From: Pseudomonadota bacterium
GTDB lineage: Bacteria; Desulfobacterota; JADFVX01
Length of the DNA stretch: 10,828 nt
Assembly (NCBI GenBank): GCA_015222555.1
Contig: JADFVM010000023.1
Location: 1 to 10,828 of the forward strand
Direction of reading: 5' to 3'
In this document: piece after piece, positions 4,448 to 10,828 of the stretch
Layout: each line of letters begins with the position of its first letter
How positions within the stretch are numbered: position 1 is the first letter of the stretch
Position numbers and translations under genes: made by a program
The notes under the pieces: model-generated
Databases searched by the model: none
Told to the model about the DNA's origin: nothing
Seen by the model: only the letters and a program-made list of their open reading frames with translations

Positions 4448-6847
4448 TTGTCTGAATATAAAGCAAAAGAGGAAGACCTTAAAATTCCCGATACCATGCC
4501 AATGCTTCCGGTCAGGGATGTGGTGATCTTTCCCTATATGATAATCCCCCTTTTTGTAGGCAGGGAGTCCTCAATAAAGGCCGTCGATGAGGCTCTAGCC
4601 AAAGACCGGATTATTTTTCTCTCAGCACAAAAAAACGTAGAGGATGAAGACCCAAAGCCTAAGGAGATATACAAAACCGGGACCATATCAATGATAATGA
4701 GGATGCTCAAGCTGCCCGACGGGAGAGTGAAAATCCTTGTCCAGGGTCTGACGAGAGGCAAGATAAAACGGTATCTCTCCAAGAGTCCTTATTTTAAGCT
4801 AAGGGTGGAAAAGTGTGATGAACCTCAAATTCCGGAGATTACACTGGAAGTTGAAGCCATGATGAGAAACATTAAGGAGCAGCTCTCCGAAATAGTCAAC
4901 CTTGGCTCTCTTGTGGCACCTGAGCTCTTGCAGATTGTTGACGATATGAACGATCCCGGACGGTTGGCTGACCTTATTATTTCCAATATAGGTATGAAAG
5001 TTGAGGACTCTCAGCACGTACTGGAGATTGTTGATCCTCTTAATCGATTAAAGATGGTGGGAGAGCTTCTTGGAAAGGAGCTCGAGGTGATGACCATGCA
5101 GGCAAAGATCCAGTCCATGGCCAAAGACGAAATGACGAAAGGTCAGAGGGAGTATTTTTTAAGGGAACAGCTTAAGGCGATCCGGCAGGAGCTGGGAGAT
5201 ACGGACGAGTTAGCGCAGGAGGTTGATGAGCTTAGGGGGAAAATCAGGGCGGCAAGTATGCCGGAAGATACGGAGACGGAGGCCTTAAAGCAGCTTGGAC
5301 GGCTGGAGAGAATGCATCCCGATTCTTCGGAGTCCTCAGTACTGCGAACCTATGTGGAGTGGCTGGCGGAACTTCCCTGGTCGATTTCAACTGAAGATAA
5401 TCTTGATATTGTCGCGGCCAAGAAAGTTCTTGACGAAGACCACTATGATCTGGAGAAGGTCAAAGACAGGATCCTTGAGTATCTGAGTGTAAGAAAACTG
5501 ACGGAATCAAAAAAGGGTCCCATCCTCTGTTTTGTCGGCCCTCCCGGTGTGGGTAAGACATCGCTTGGCCGGTCTATCGCCCGTGCCATGGATAGGAAAT
5601 TTATCCGCATGTCTGTCGGTGGCATGCGGGATGAAGCTGAAATAAGAGGACATCGGAGGACTTATGTGGGGGCACTGCCGGGGCGGATTATACAGAATAT
5701 TAAGCAGACCGGTTCCAATAATCCGATTATCATGCTGGATGAGGTAGATAAAATCGGTAGTGACTTCAGGGGCGATCCTGCTTCGGCACTTCTGGAGGTC
5801 CTTGACCCTGAGCAGAATAACGCATTCACCGATCATTATCTGGCCGTACCCTTTGATCTTTCCAACGTAATGTTTATTACAACTGCCAACATGCTGGATC
5901 CCATCCCCTCTGCTCTCAGGGACAGGATGGAAGTCCTCGAACTCTCGGGATATACTGAGGAAGAAAAAATGCAGATAGCGAGACGTTTTCTTATCCCCAG
6001 GCAGATGACTGCAAATGGTTTGAAAGAAGAAGATATCCATATTTCAGATCCTGCACTGGGTCGCATTATCTCTCAGCATACTAGAGAGGCCGGTTTAAGA
6101 AACCTGGAAAGGGAGATCGGCTCCGTATGCAGGAAGATTGCAAGAGGCCTGGCAGAGGGCAGGAAGAAAAAAACGGTTGTCACAGCGGGTAACCTTTCAA
6201 AGTTTTTAGGCGCTGCAAAGTTTATCCCGGAAGCAGAGAGGGAGAAGAACGAAGTTGGCGTTACGACTGGTCTCGCATGGACTCAGGCGGGGGGAGAGAT
6301 CCTTTATGTAGAGTCCTCATTGATGAAAGGAAAAGGAGGCCTCACTCTTACCGGAAAGCTCGGTGATGTTATGAAGGAATCGGGACAGGCGGCGTTAAGT
6401 TATACCAGAGCCAATGCTGAAAGATTCGGTGTGGATGGAAGTTTTTTTGAAGACAAGGAAATTCATGTCCATGTTCCATCAGGCGCCATCCCAAAGGATG
6501 GCCCTTCAGCAGGCATTACAATGGCCACGTCACTTGTGTCGTCAGTGACCGGTATCGCAGTTAGAAAAGATGTGGCCATGACGGGAGAGATAACCTTGAG
6601 AGGTAAGGTTTTACCTATCGGCGGATTAAAAGATAAATCGCTTGCAGCTATGAGGGCAAATATCGGCACCATTATTATCCCTGAACAAAATGTTAAGGAC
6701 CTTGAAGAAATTCCTGCACACCTGAGGAAGAGGATGGAATTTATCCCTGTCAGCCATGTCGATGAAGTACTTAGAGCAGCGCTGGTCAGAGATCCTTTCC
6801 AGTCAAAGGTCAAGAAAAATCTACAGAAGTCAGCCAGTAGCCAGTAA
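4448..6847 (+). CDS. lon: ATP-dependent protease Lon
   Basis: Lon is a homohexameric cytoplasmic AAA+ serine protease that unfolds and degrades damaged and selected regulatory proteins. At 799 residues it is of normal LonA length. The N-terminal substrate-binding domain begins with the typical LPMLPVRDVVIFPYMIIPLFVGR-like strand (here from about residue 18), followed by a coiled helical region (about 200-310, with GQREYFLREQLKAIRQELG). The Walker A GPPGVGKT is at 364-371 and Walker B IIMLDEVDK at 427-435. The protease domain carries the catalytic Ser687 in PKDGPSAG (682-689) and Lys730 in GGLKDK, 43 residues apart as in Escherichia coli Lon. All active-site residues are present. The TTG start at 4448 is set by a strong GGAGGT ribosome site (4437-4442, 5 bases away). 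It lies between hsp20 and thiL. Confidence 0.98.
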   Translation: MSEYKAKEEDLKIPDTMPMLPVRDVVIFPYMIIPLFVGRESSIKAVDEALAKDRIIFLSAQKNVEDEDPKPKEIYKTGTISMIMRMLKLPDGRVKILVQGLTRGKIKRYLSKSPYFKLRVEKCDEPQIPEITLEVEAMMRNIKEQLSEIVNLGSLVAPELLQIVDDMNDPGRLADLIISNIGMKVEDSQHVLEIVDPLNRLKMVGELLGKELEVMTMQAKIQSMAKDEMTKGQREYFLREQLKAIRQELGDTDELAQEVDELRGKIRAASMPEDTETEALKQLGRLERMHPDSSESSVLRTYVEWLAELPWSISTEDNLDIVAAKKVLDEDHYDLEKVKDRILEYLSVRKLTESKKGPILCFVGPPGVGKTSLGRSIARAMDRKFIRMSVGGMRDEAEIRGHRRTYVGALPGRIIQNIKQTGSNNPIIMLDEVDKIGSDFRGDPASALLEVLDPEQNNAFTDHYLAVPFDLSNVMFITTANMLDPIPSALRDRMEVLELSGYTEEEKMQIARRFLIPRQMTANGLKEEDIHISDPALGRIISQHTREAGLRNLEREIGSVCRKIARGLAEGRKKKTVVTAGNLSKFLGAAKFIPEAEREKNEVGVTTGLAWTQAGGEILYVESSLMKGKGGLTLTGKLGDVMKESGQAALSYTRANAERFGVDGSFFEDKEIHVHVPSGAIPKDGPSAGITMATSLVSSVTGIAVRKDVAMTGEITLRGKVLPIGGLKDKSLAAMRANIGTIIIPEQNVKDLEEIPAHLRKRMEFIPVSHVDEVLRAALVRDPFQSKVKKNLQKSASSQ

Positions 6848-6855
6848 CGAAAGAC

Positions 6856-7863
6856 GTGAAGCTTGCAGCATTAGGTGAGTTCGATCTGATCGAGCGAATC
6901 AAAAAATCATATGGGTCTGAAGGTGGGCGGATTGTCAGAGGTATGGGAGATGATGCTGCAGCTTTAAAAGTAGATACAGATTCTCTTGTCCTCACCACAA
7001 CAGACATGCTCCTGGAGAATGTCCATTTCGATCTCAAATATTTTTCACCCTATAATTTAGGCAAGAAAGCCATTGCGGTTAATATTAGTGATATTGCAGC
7101 TATGGGTGGTTCACCTCAATGGATTCTGACCTCCCTTGGATTGCCCGAGTCTGTCGATGGTTCCTTTGTAGAACAATTCTACAAAGGGATGTCTTGTCTG
7201 TCTGACCGGTTTGGCATAAAGTTAATCGGTGGTGACACTGTAGCCTCTAAAGGAGGTGTGGTGATAAATGTTCAGCTGATTGGAACGGTTAATCAAAAAG
7301 AGTTGATCCTTAGACGAGGTGCCAGAGCTGGAGACCATGTTTTTGTGACAGGGACTCTCGGTGATTCATCTGCAGGATTAGAGATTTTAAAGAAAGGCCT
7401 GTGGGGAGAAAAAAAACGGGATGAGTATGTAGATAGTGTGAATCGGCATTTAACGCCCTCTCCAAGGGTCGATGAGGCAAGATATCTTGCTGCCGGGGAA
7501 GTGGCCTCATCGATGATAGATATAAGCGACGGACTTGTTCAGGACTTAAATCATATCTGTACTGAAAGCAATGTGCAGGGCAAGCTATTGATTGATGATG
7601 TGCCGATTTCTGACAGCTATAAATATGTATGCAACGAAATGGGTCTCAACAGTCACCTTTCCCTTTGTGGCGGTGAGGACTATGAGCTTCTATTTACCGT
7701 CCCTCCTGACAAGATAGGGTTTGTCGATAGCTTTAGGGAACAGTTTAGTTGTGGTGTGACGCGTATAGGTGAAATATGCCACGGCAATGGCGTTAGTGTT
7801 TATGATGAGCAAAATAATCCTGTTGAACTCGAGGTGTGCGGATACGACCACTTTAAAAACTGA
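6856..7863 (+). CDS. thiL: Thiamine-monophosphate kinase
   Basis: ThiL uses ATP to convert thiamine monophosphate to thiamine diphosphate, the last step of making the cofactor, in the cytoplasm. The 335 residues fit the family. Seen: LGEFDLIERI at the N-terminus, GMGDDAA (29-35), the metal- and ATP-binding TTDMLLENVHFD (48-59), GKKAIAVNISDIAAMGG (69-85), IGGDT (124-128), IDISDGL (221-227) and SLCGGEDYELLF (269-280). These are the PurM/ThiL-type ATP-binding signatures. The GTG at 6856 is chosen because the family N-terminus begins at once; the ribosome site is weak, and translation may be coupled to lon, whose stop is 8 bases upstream. No other thiamine gene is nearby, so its place here appears to be shared transcription rather than a shared pathway. 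Confidence 0.96.
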   Translation: MKLAALGEFDLIERIKKSYGSEGGRIVRGMGDDAAALKVDTDSLVLTTTDMLLENVHFDLKYFSPYNLGKKAIAVNISDIAAMGGSPQWILTSLGLPESVDGSFVEQFYKGMSCLSDRFGIKLIGGDTVASKGGVVINVQLIGTVNQKELILRRGARAGDHVFVTGTLGDSSAGLEILKKGLWGEKKRDEYVDSVNRHLTPSPRVDEARYLAAGEVASSMIDISDGLVQDLNHICTESNVQGKLLIDDVPISDSYKYVCNEMGLNSHLSLCGGEDYELLFTVPPDKIGFVDSFREQFSCGVTRIGEICHGNGVSVYDEQNNPVELEVCGYDHFKN

Positions 7864-7878
7864 AAGTGGACATGTGAG

Positions 7879-7907
7879 TTGACTTTTTTGAGGGTAAATA
7901 TGATAAT
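7879..7907 (+). promoter_or_regulatory. Sigma-70-type promoter of the chemosensory operon
   Basis: A -35 TTGACT (7879-7884) and a -10 GATAAT (7902-7907) are separated by exactly 17 bases; each box differs from consensus at one position. The predicted start, near 7914, gives a leader of about 48 bases before cheR. A promoter this close to the vegetative consensus suggests steady expression. I see no flagellar sigma-28 boxes or sigma-54 GG/GC boxes at this spot. Confidence 0.75.
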
Positions 7908-7925
7908 TCCCTAGAGTCTTTACTC

Positions 7926-7965
7926 ATGAGCAGACCACGTTAAAAAAATGATTCAACCAAGATGA
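7926..7965 (+). other. Two five-codon mini-frames in the cheR leader
   Basis: ATG 7926 to TAA 7943 reads MSRPR, and ATG 7948 to TGA 7965 reads MIQPR. They are four bases apart, and the second stop overlaps the cheR start as ATGA. Neither has a clear ribosome site. They could couple translation into cheR, which itself lacks a ribosome site, or may be chance. Confidence 0.2.
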
Positions 7966-8831
7966 GGGGTGCCATAATCGCTCATTCACAAAAAAGGCTT
8001 CAGCTGCCAGGAGAAATTTCGGAGGAAGCTTTCAGGGGTATTAAAGAGCTCGTATGCGATGAATCCGGCATTGACCTTGGAAGTTATAAAGATGGTTGCA
8101 TAAAAAGACGTATTTCAGTCAGGGTTAGGGTGAGCAGGAGCAGGACAGCCGATGAATATCTCCTGAAGCTGAAAAGAGATGACAAAGAGCTGAAAAAGTT
8201 ACTAAAGGCACTGACCATAAATGTTACCGAGTTTTTTAGGAATCCACCGACATTTAATAAAGTTAGAGATGTTGTGATCCCCATCATTCTGGCGGAAAAA
8301 ATAAAGACGGATGATCATGTATTTAAAGCCTGGAGCGTGGGCTGTTCAAGCGGTGAAGAACCCTACAGTATTGCTATCCTCCTAAAGGATTTGTTGGTAA
8401 ATGAATACAGGAAGTTTTCATCTTCCATTGTGGCCACTGATGTTGATGAAGAGATGCTTGATAAAGGATGTGCTGCTCTATACGATGAAGGGCAGCTGAA
8501 AAATGTAGAGCCTCATTTAAAGGAAAAATATTTTTCCCGGGAAGATGATGACAAATACAGGGTTGTGAAAAGTGTAAGAAGAGTGGTAACCTTTAAAAAG
8601 AAAAACCTGTTGGAAGATAATGGCTACGAAAACCAGGACATTATCTTTTGCAGAAATATATTGATCTATTTTTCCAGAAACCTGCAGGAAGAGATTTTAC
8701 TTGATCTGGCACGAGCTCTTAAAAAAGGCGGTTTTCTTGTGCTTGGTAAAGCGGAAACTTTAACGGCCGGAAGCAGAAAACTCTTTGAAGCAATTTGTCC
8801 GACGGAGCGAATATATCGAAAAATCAGCTAG
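7962..8831 (+). CDS. cheR: Chemoreceptor glutamate methyltransferase CheR
   Basis: CheR transfers methyl groups from S-adenosylmethionine to glutamates of chemoreceptors, giving adaptation. The 289-residue length is close to the Escherichia coli protein (286). The N-terminal helical domain (about 20-85) contains the basic stretch CIKRRISVRVRVSRSRT (46-62), the part that contacts the receptor helices. Then come TINVTEFFRNP (85-95), the S-adenosylmethionine loop SVGCSSGEEPYSIAI (125-139), ATD (158-160), and IIFCRNILIYF (227-237), followed by the LKKGGFLVLGKAE strand (253-265). All catalytic-core motifs are present. The start is not certain: ATG 7962 has no ribosome site, but no better in-frame codon exists before the conserved part. 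It is the first gene of a run with a receptor, cheW and cheY. Confidence 0.95.
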   Translation: MRGAIIAHSQKRLQLPGEISEEAFRGIKELVCDESGIDLGSYKDGCIKRRISVRVRVSRSRTADEYLLKLKRDDKELKKLLKALTINVTEFFRNPPTFNKVRDVVIPIILAEKIKTDDHVFKAWSVGCSSGEEPYSIAILLKDLLVNEYRKFSSSIVATDVDEEMLDKGCAALYDEGQLKNVEPHLKEKYFSREDDDKYRVVKSVRRVVTFKKKNLLEDNGYENQDIIFCRNILIYFSRNLQEEILLDLARALKKGGFLVLGKAETLTAGSRKLFEAICPTERIYRKIS

Positions 8832-8878
8832 CGCTGCGGGCTTGTTAAATGAATTCATTATGTTATTAGGAGGTCTTT

Positions 8879-10138
8879 ATGAGGATTGATGTTGGATACA
8901 AGTTTATCGTAGGATTTGTTTTCGTTATCGCAGCGGTCGCCTTTGTTCCTTTCCTGACGAGTATGATAAATATATCGAAAGACTTCGAGAGAACATTTAC
9001 CGTTCTTGTGGCTGTTTTCGTGGGTTTGATTATAGGCCATTTTTTCTCCCGATCTTTTTCAAGATCTATCCGTGACCTGACCTCTGCCGCCGAGGATATA
9101 AGTCAGGGTAATCTCAGGCAGAGAACAATTCTATCTAAACGTCCAAAGTTTGAAGACGAAACTGTTGACCTTGAAGAGGCCCTTCGTAAAATGACAAGCA
9201 ATCTAAGGGACGTTGTGACAAGTGTGCAGGGAAACTCATCCAGTGTTGCTGATTCCGCTCAAGGTCTTTCTGCCACATCTGAAGAGATGAATGCCTCAAC
9301 TCAGGAAATCTCTTCTACTATTGAGCAGATTGCCAGGGGAGCTGAACTTCAGACGGAAATGGTTGAGAAATCCTCCACACTGATCAGTGAGATGGCGCTG
9401 GCAATTGAAACGGTGGCAACTACATCCAGTGAGGCGGCTGAAAAATCCGTAGAGACGACAAGTGCTGCCGAGAGTGGAAGTGCTCAGGCGATAGAGGTGG
9501 TAGATAAACTGAAGGGTGTTTTCGGCAAGATTGAAACCTCAAGCGAAGTGGTTTTCCGATTTGGGGATAAGACTCAGGAAATCGGGAAGATTGTGGAGGT
9601 CATTACACGGATTGCACAACAGACAAATCTGCTGGCTCTTAACGCCACCATTGAAGCAGCCAGAGCTGGTGAGTATGGAAGAGGTTTTGCTGTTGTGGCA
9701 GAGGAAATCAGGAAACTGGCAGAAAATTCTACCCAGGCAGCTGAGCAGATTACAGGTCTTATCAAGGAAATTGAAAATGAGAGTGGAAAGGCCGTTGGTT
9801 CATTAAGGGAAAGCACCAGCCTGATTGCAGAGGGCAGGGGGGGGCTTGAAATGACGAGCAAGACGTTGCTGGGAATTTTACGAATGGTGAAAGAATCTTC
9901 GGGAAGCTTGAATAATATTAACCTTTTGGCCCAGGGGCAGATGGCAGGTTCTCAATCTATGGTTCAGGCCATTGATGAAATTGCAAAGGTGGCCGAAGAC
10001 AATGCTGCGGCGGCAGAAGAGGCATCAGCGGCAACTCAGGAACAGACGGCGTCAATGGAAGAAATGTCTTCTGCTGCTCAGGAGCTGTCAACCCTTGCGG
10101 AAGAGATGCATAAGGTGACGGAAAGGTTTGAGGTATAA
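8879..10138 (+). CDS. Methyl-accepting chemotaxis protein with almost no outer domain
   Basis: A 419-residue inner-membrane chemoreceptor. Two membrane segments (about 8-30 and 40-56) are joined by only about nine residues, so there is no periplasmic ligand domain; no PAS or other sensor domain follows. A HAMP-like segment (about 56-110, with SRSIRDLTSAAEDISQGNL) leads into a long coiled-coil signalling domain. Its conserved tip is IAQQTNLLALNATIEAARAGEYGRGFAVVAEEIRKLAE (about 245-282), which binds CheA and CheW. Glu/Gln/Ala-rich heptads on both sides (EEMNAS near 135-140, AAEEASAATQEQTASMEEM near 378-396) are likely CheR methylation sites. There is no C-terminal CheR-tethering pentapeptide; the chain ends RFEV. 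A strong AGGAGG ribosome site (8868-8873) fixes the ATG at 8879. The signal may come from the membrane itself, a partner protein or the cytoplasm. Confidence 0.95.
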   Translation: MRIDVGYKFIVGFVFVIAAVAFVPFLTSMINISKDFERTFTVLVAVFVGLIIGHFFSRSFSRSIRDLTSAAEDISQGNLRQRTILSKRPKFEDETVDLEEALRKMTSNLRDVVTSVQGNSSSVADSAQGLSATSEEMNASTQEISSTIEQIARGAELQTEMVEKSSTLISEMALAIETVATTSSEAAEKSVETTSAAESGSAQAIEVVDKLKGVFGKIETSSEVVFRFGDKTQEIGKIVEVITRIAQQTNLLALNATIEAARAGEYGRGFAVVAEEIRKLAENSTQAAEQITGLIKEIENESGKAVGSLRESTSLIAEGRGGLEMTSKTLLGILRMVKESSGSLNNINLLAQGQMAGSQSMVQAIDEIAKVAEDNAAAAEEASAATQEQTASMEEMSSAAQELSTLAEEMHKVTERFEV

Positions 10139-10147
10139 AGGGCAAGC

Positions 10148-10639
10148 ATGGAAGCCACTGAAAATGAGGTGAGGGAAAGATCTTGCGAAGAGCAGATTAT
10201 TATATTTGGCCTTCACAATGAATTATTTGGTTTTAATATATCATTAATTGGTGAAATTACAGAAGTTGTTGCTCTCAACTCGGTGCCTAAAGCCCCGGAC
10301 TGTATAGTGGGAGTCATGAATTATCATGGAAAAATAGTTGCTGTTTTGAGTCTGGCCCGTTTTTTCAACCTGCCATCCCATGAAAGAGGTGCCCTGTCAC
10401 GGATTATAGTGCTTGCTCTGCCGGGATATAGTATCGGTTTATTGGTTGATAACATAAAAGAAATAACCCATTTCCCTGTTGAATCAAATGAGAGGAATCC
10501 CATGGAAGGCGAAGACTTTAAAAATATCTATGTTGAAACGGTTTTGTCTGTAGGAGATTCCCTGGTTAATATGATTAATATAAAAAAGCTTCTTACTGAT
10601 CTTGAAGTCTATTTTAAGGAGGTAAACGTTGAGCATTAA
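10148..10639 (+). CDS. cheW: CheW-like adaptor protein
   Basis: CheW links chemoreceptor tips to the kinase CheA in membrane-associated arrays. The 163-residue product is one CheW domain: a first strand EEQIIIFGLHNELFGFNI (14-31), I-x-EITEVV, then VPKAPDCIVGVMNYHGKIVAVLSLARFF (46-73), and IGLLVDNIKEI (96-106). It is close to the usual length. It departs from the family pattern at two places: the normal N-[LY]-R-G turn is NYHG (58-61), losing the conserved Arg, and the usual V-x-D-L is VLSL. ATG 10148 follows AAAGGG (10137-10142), which overlaps the receptor stop region. Its 3' end overlaps the next gene by 11 bases, so translation is probably coupled. Confidence 0.9.
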   Translation: MEATENEVRERSCEEQIIIFGLHNELFGFNISLIGEITEVVALNSVPKAPDCIVGVMNYHGKIVAVLSLARFFNLPSHERGALSRIIVLALPGYSIGLLVDNIKEITHFPVESNERNPMEGEDFKNIYVETVLSVGDSLVNMINIKKLLTDLEVYFKEVNVEH

Positions 10640-10828
10640 AGTACTTATTGTAGATGATGCTGTCTTTATGAGAAACATGATCAAGGACATTTTTTCTACC
10701 GATGAATTTGAGATTGTGGGAGAGGCGGCTAATGGTGTAGAGGCTGTAGAAAAGTATAAAGAGTTGCAGCCTGACGTGGTGAGTATGGATATTGTTATGC
10801 CTTTGAAAAGTGGTATTGAGGCGGTAAA
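10629..10828 (+). CDS. cheY: CheY-type response regulator, 5' part only
   Basis: Single-domain receiver that takes a phosphoryl group from CheA and passes the signal on. The window shows the first 66 residues of a domain normally near 120. They include the first strand IKVLIVDD with the acidic pair Asp9-Asp10, FMRNMIKDIF on helix 1, the G-EAANGVEAVEKYKEL helix 2, and VVSMDIVMP with the phospho-acceptor Asp54. The Thr/Ser and Lys of the active site would lie past the window edge. I cannot exclude that the full gene has an added output domain, such as that of CheB. The start is TTG at 10629, set by a perfect AAGGAGGT ribosome site (10616-10623, 5 bases away) inside the cheW coding sequence; the two genes overlap by 11 bases. 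Confidence 0.92.
   Translation, partial: MSIKVLIVDDAVFMRNMIKDIFSTDEFEIVGEAANGVEAVEKYKELQPDVVSMDIVMPLKSGIEAV

Noticed and set aside
9574..9861. Minus-strand frame antisense to the receptor gene
   Set aside because: It lies wholly within the signalling-domain coding sequence and reflects its codon bias; no ribosome site or recognisable product.
1..10828. Mobile element, prophage, CRISPR array, toxin-antitoxin or tRNA gene
   Set aside because: I looked on both strands for transposase motifs, terminal repeats, regularly spaced repeats and cloverleaf folds and saw none I could support.

Overview
The window reads as a stretch of bacterial chromosome, most likely from a member of the former Deltaproteobacteria (Desulfobacterota or a relative). 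That placement is inference. It rests on the two tandem DUF507 genes, the HrcA/CIRCE control of groESL, the small deltaproteobacterial-looking zinc-ribbon protein and the style of the chemosensory genes; no marker gene settles it. The DNA leans towards A+T, genes are closely packed, and four of the nine plus-strand starts with a clear product are TTG or GTG. I see no phage, insertion sequence, CRISPR array, tRNA or rRNA.

Left part (1-1865, minus strand): groES and the first 248 codons of groEL run leftward out of the window. They lie behind a good promoter and a perfect CIRCE operator, so they form a heat-inducible chaperonin operon. Upstream of it, two overlapping paralogous DUF507 genes are read in the same direction.

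Middle (1866-3064): a short divergent promoter region leads rightward to a small MORN-repeat lipoprotein. Its signal peptide and its repeat domain are in different reading frames, with an A7 run between them. A bidirectional terminator separates it from a convergent gene for an 82-residue protein built of three zinc-ribbon modules spaced exactly 25 residues apart. A 362-base gap then carries a sigma-70-like promoter and a perfect 16-bp inverted repeat in the galU leader.

Right-centre (3065-7863, plus strand): galU, an Hsp20-type small heat-shock protein, lon and thiL follow one another. hsp20 and lon are 17 bases apart and lon and thiL 8 bases apart, so these three are probably one transcript. 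Hsp20 holds unfolding proteins, Lon degrades them and GroESL refolds them, so both ends of the left and centre of the window are about protein quality control. galU (UDP-glucose for cell-surface polysaccharide) and thiL (thiamine diphosphate) are unrelated to that job.

Right part (7864-10828, plus strand): a near-consensus promoter drives cheR, a membrane receptor almost without an outer domain, a divergent cheW and the start of a cheY. This is the front of a chemosensory operon that continues beyond the window; CheA, CheB and others are not in view.

Most of the window is well-known biology. The parts I would look at again are the frame-split lipoprotein, the triplicated zinc-ribbon protein, the nested dyads in front of galU and the receptor/CheW pair. 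I did not find a convincing wholly new system.
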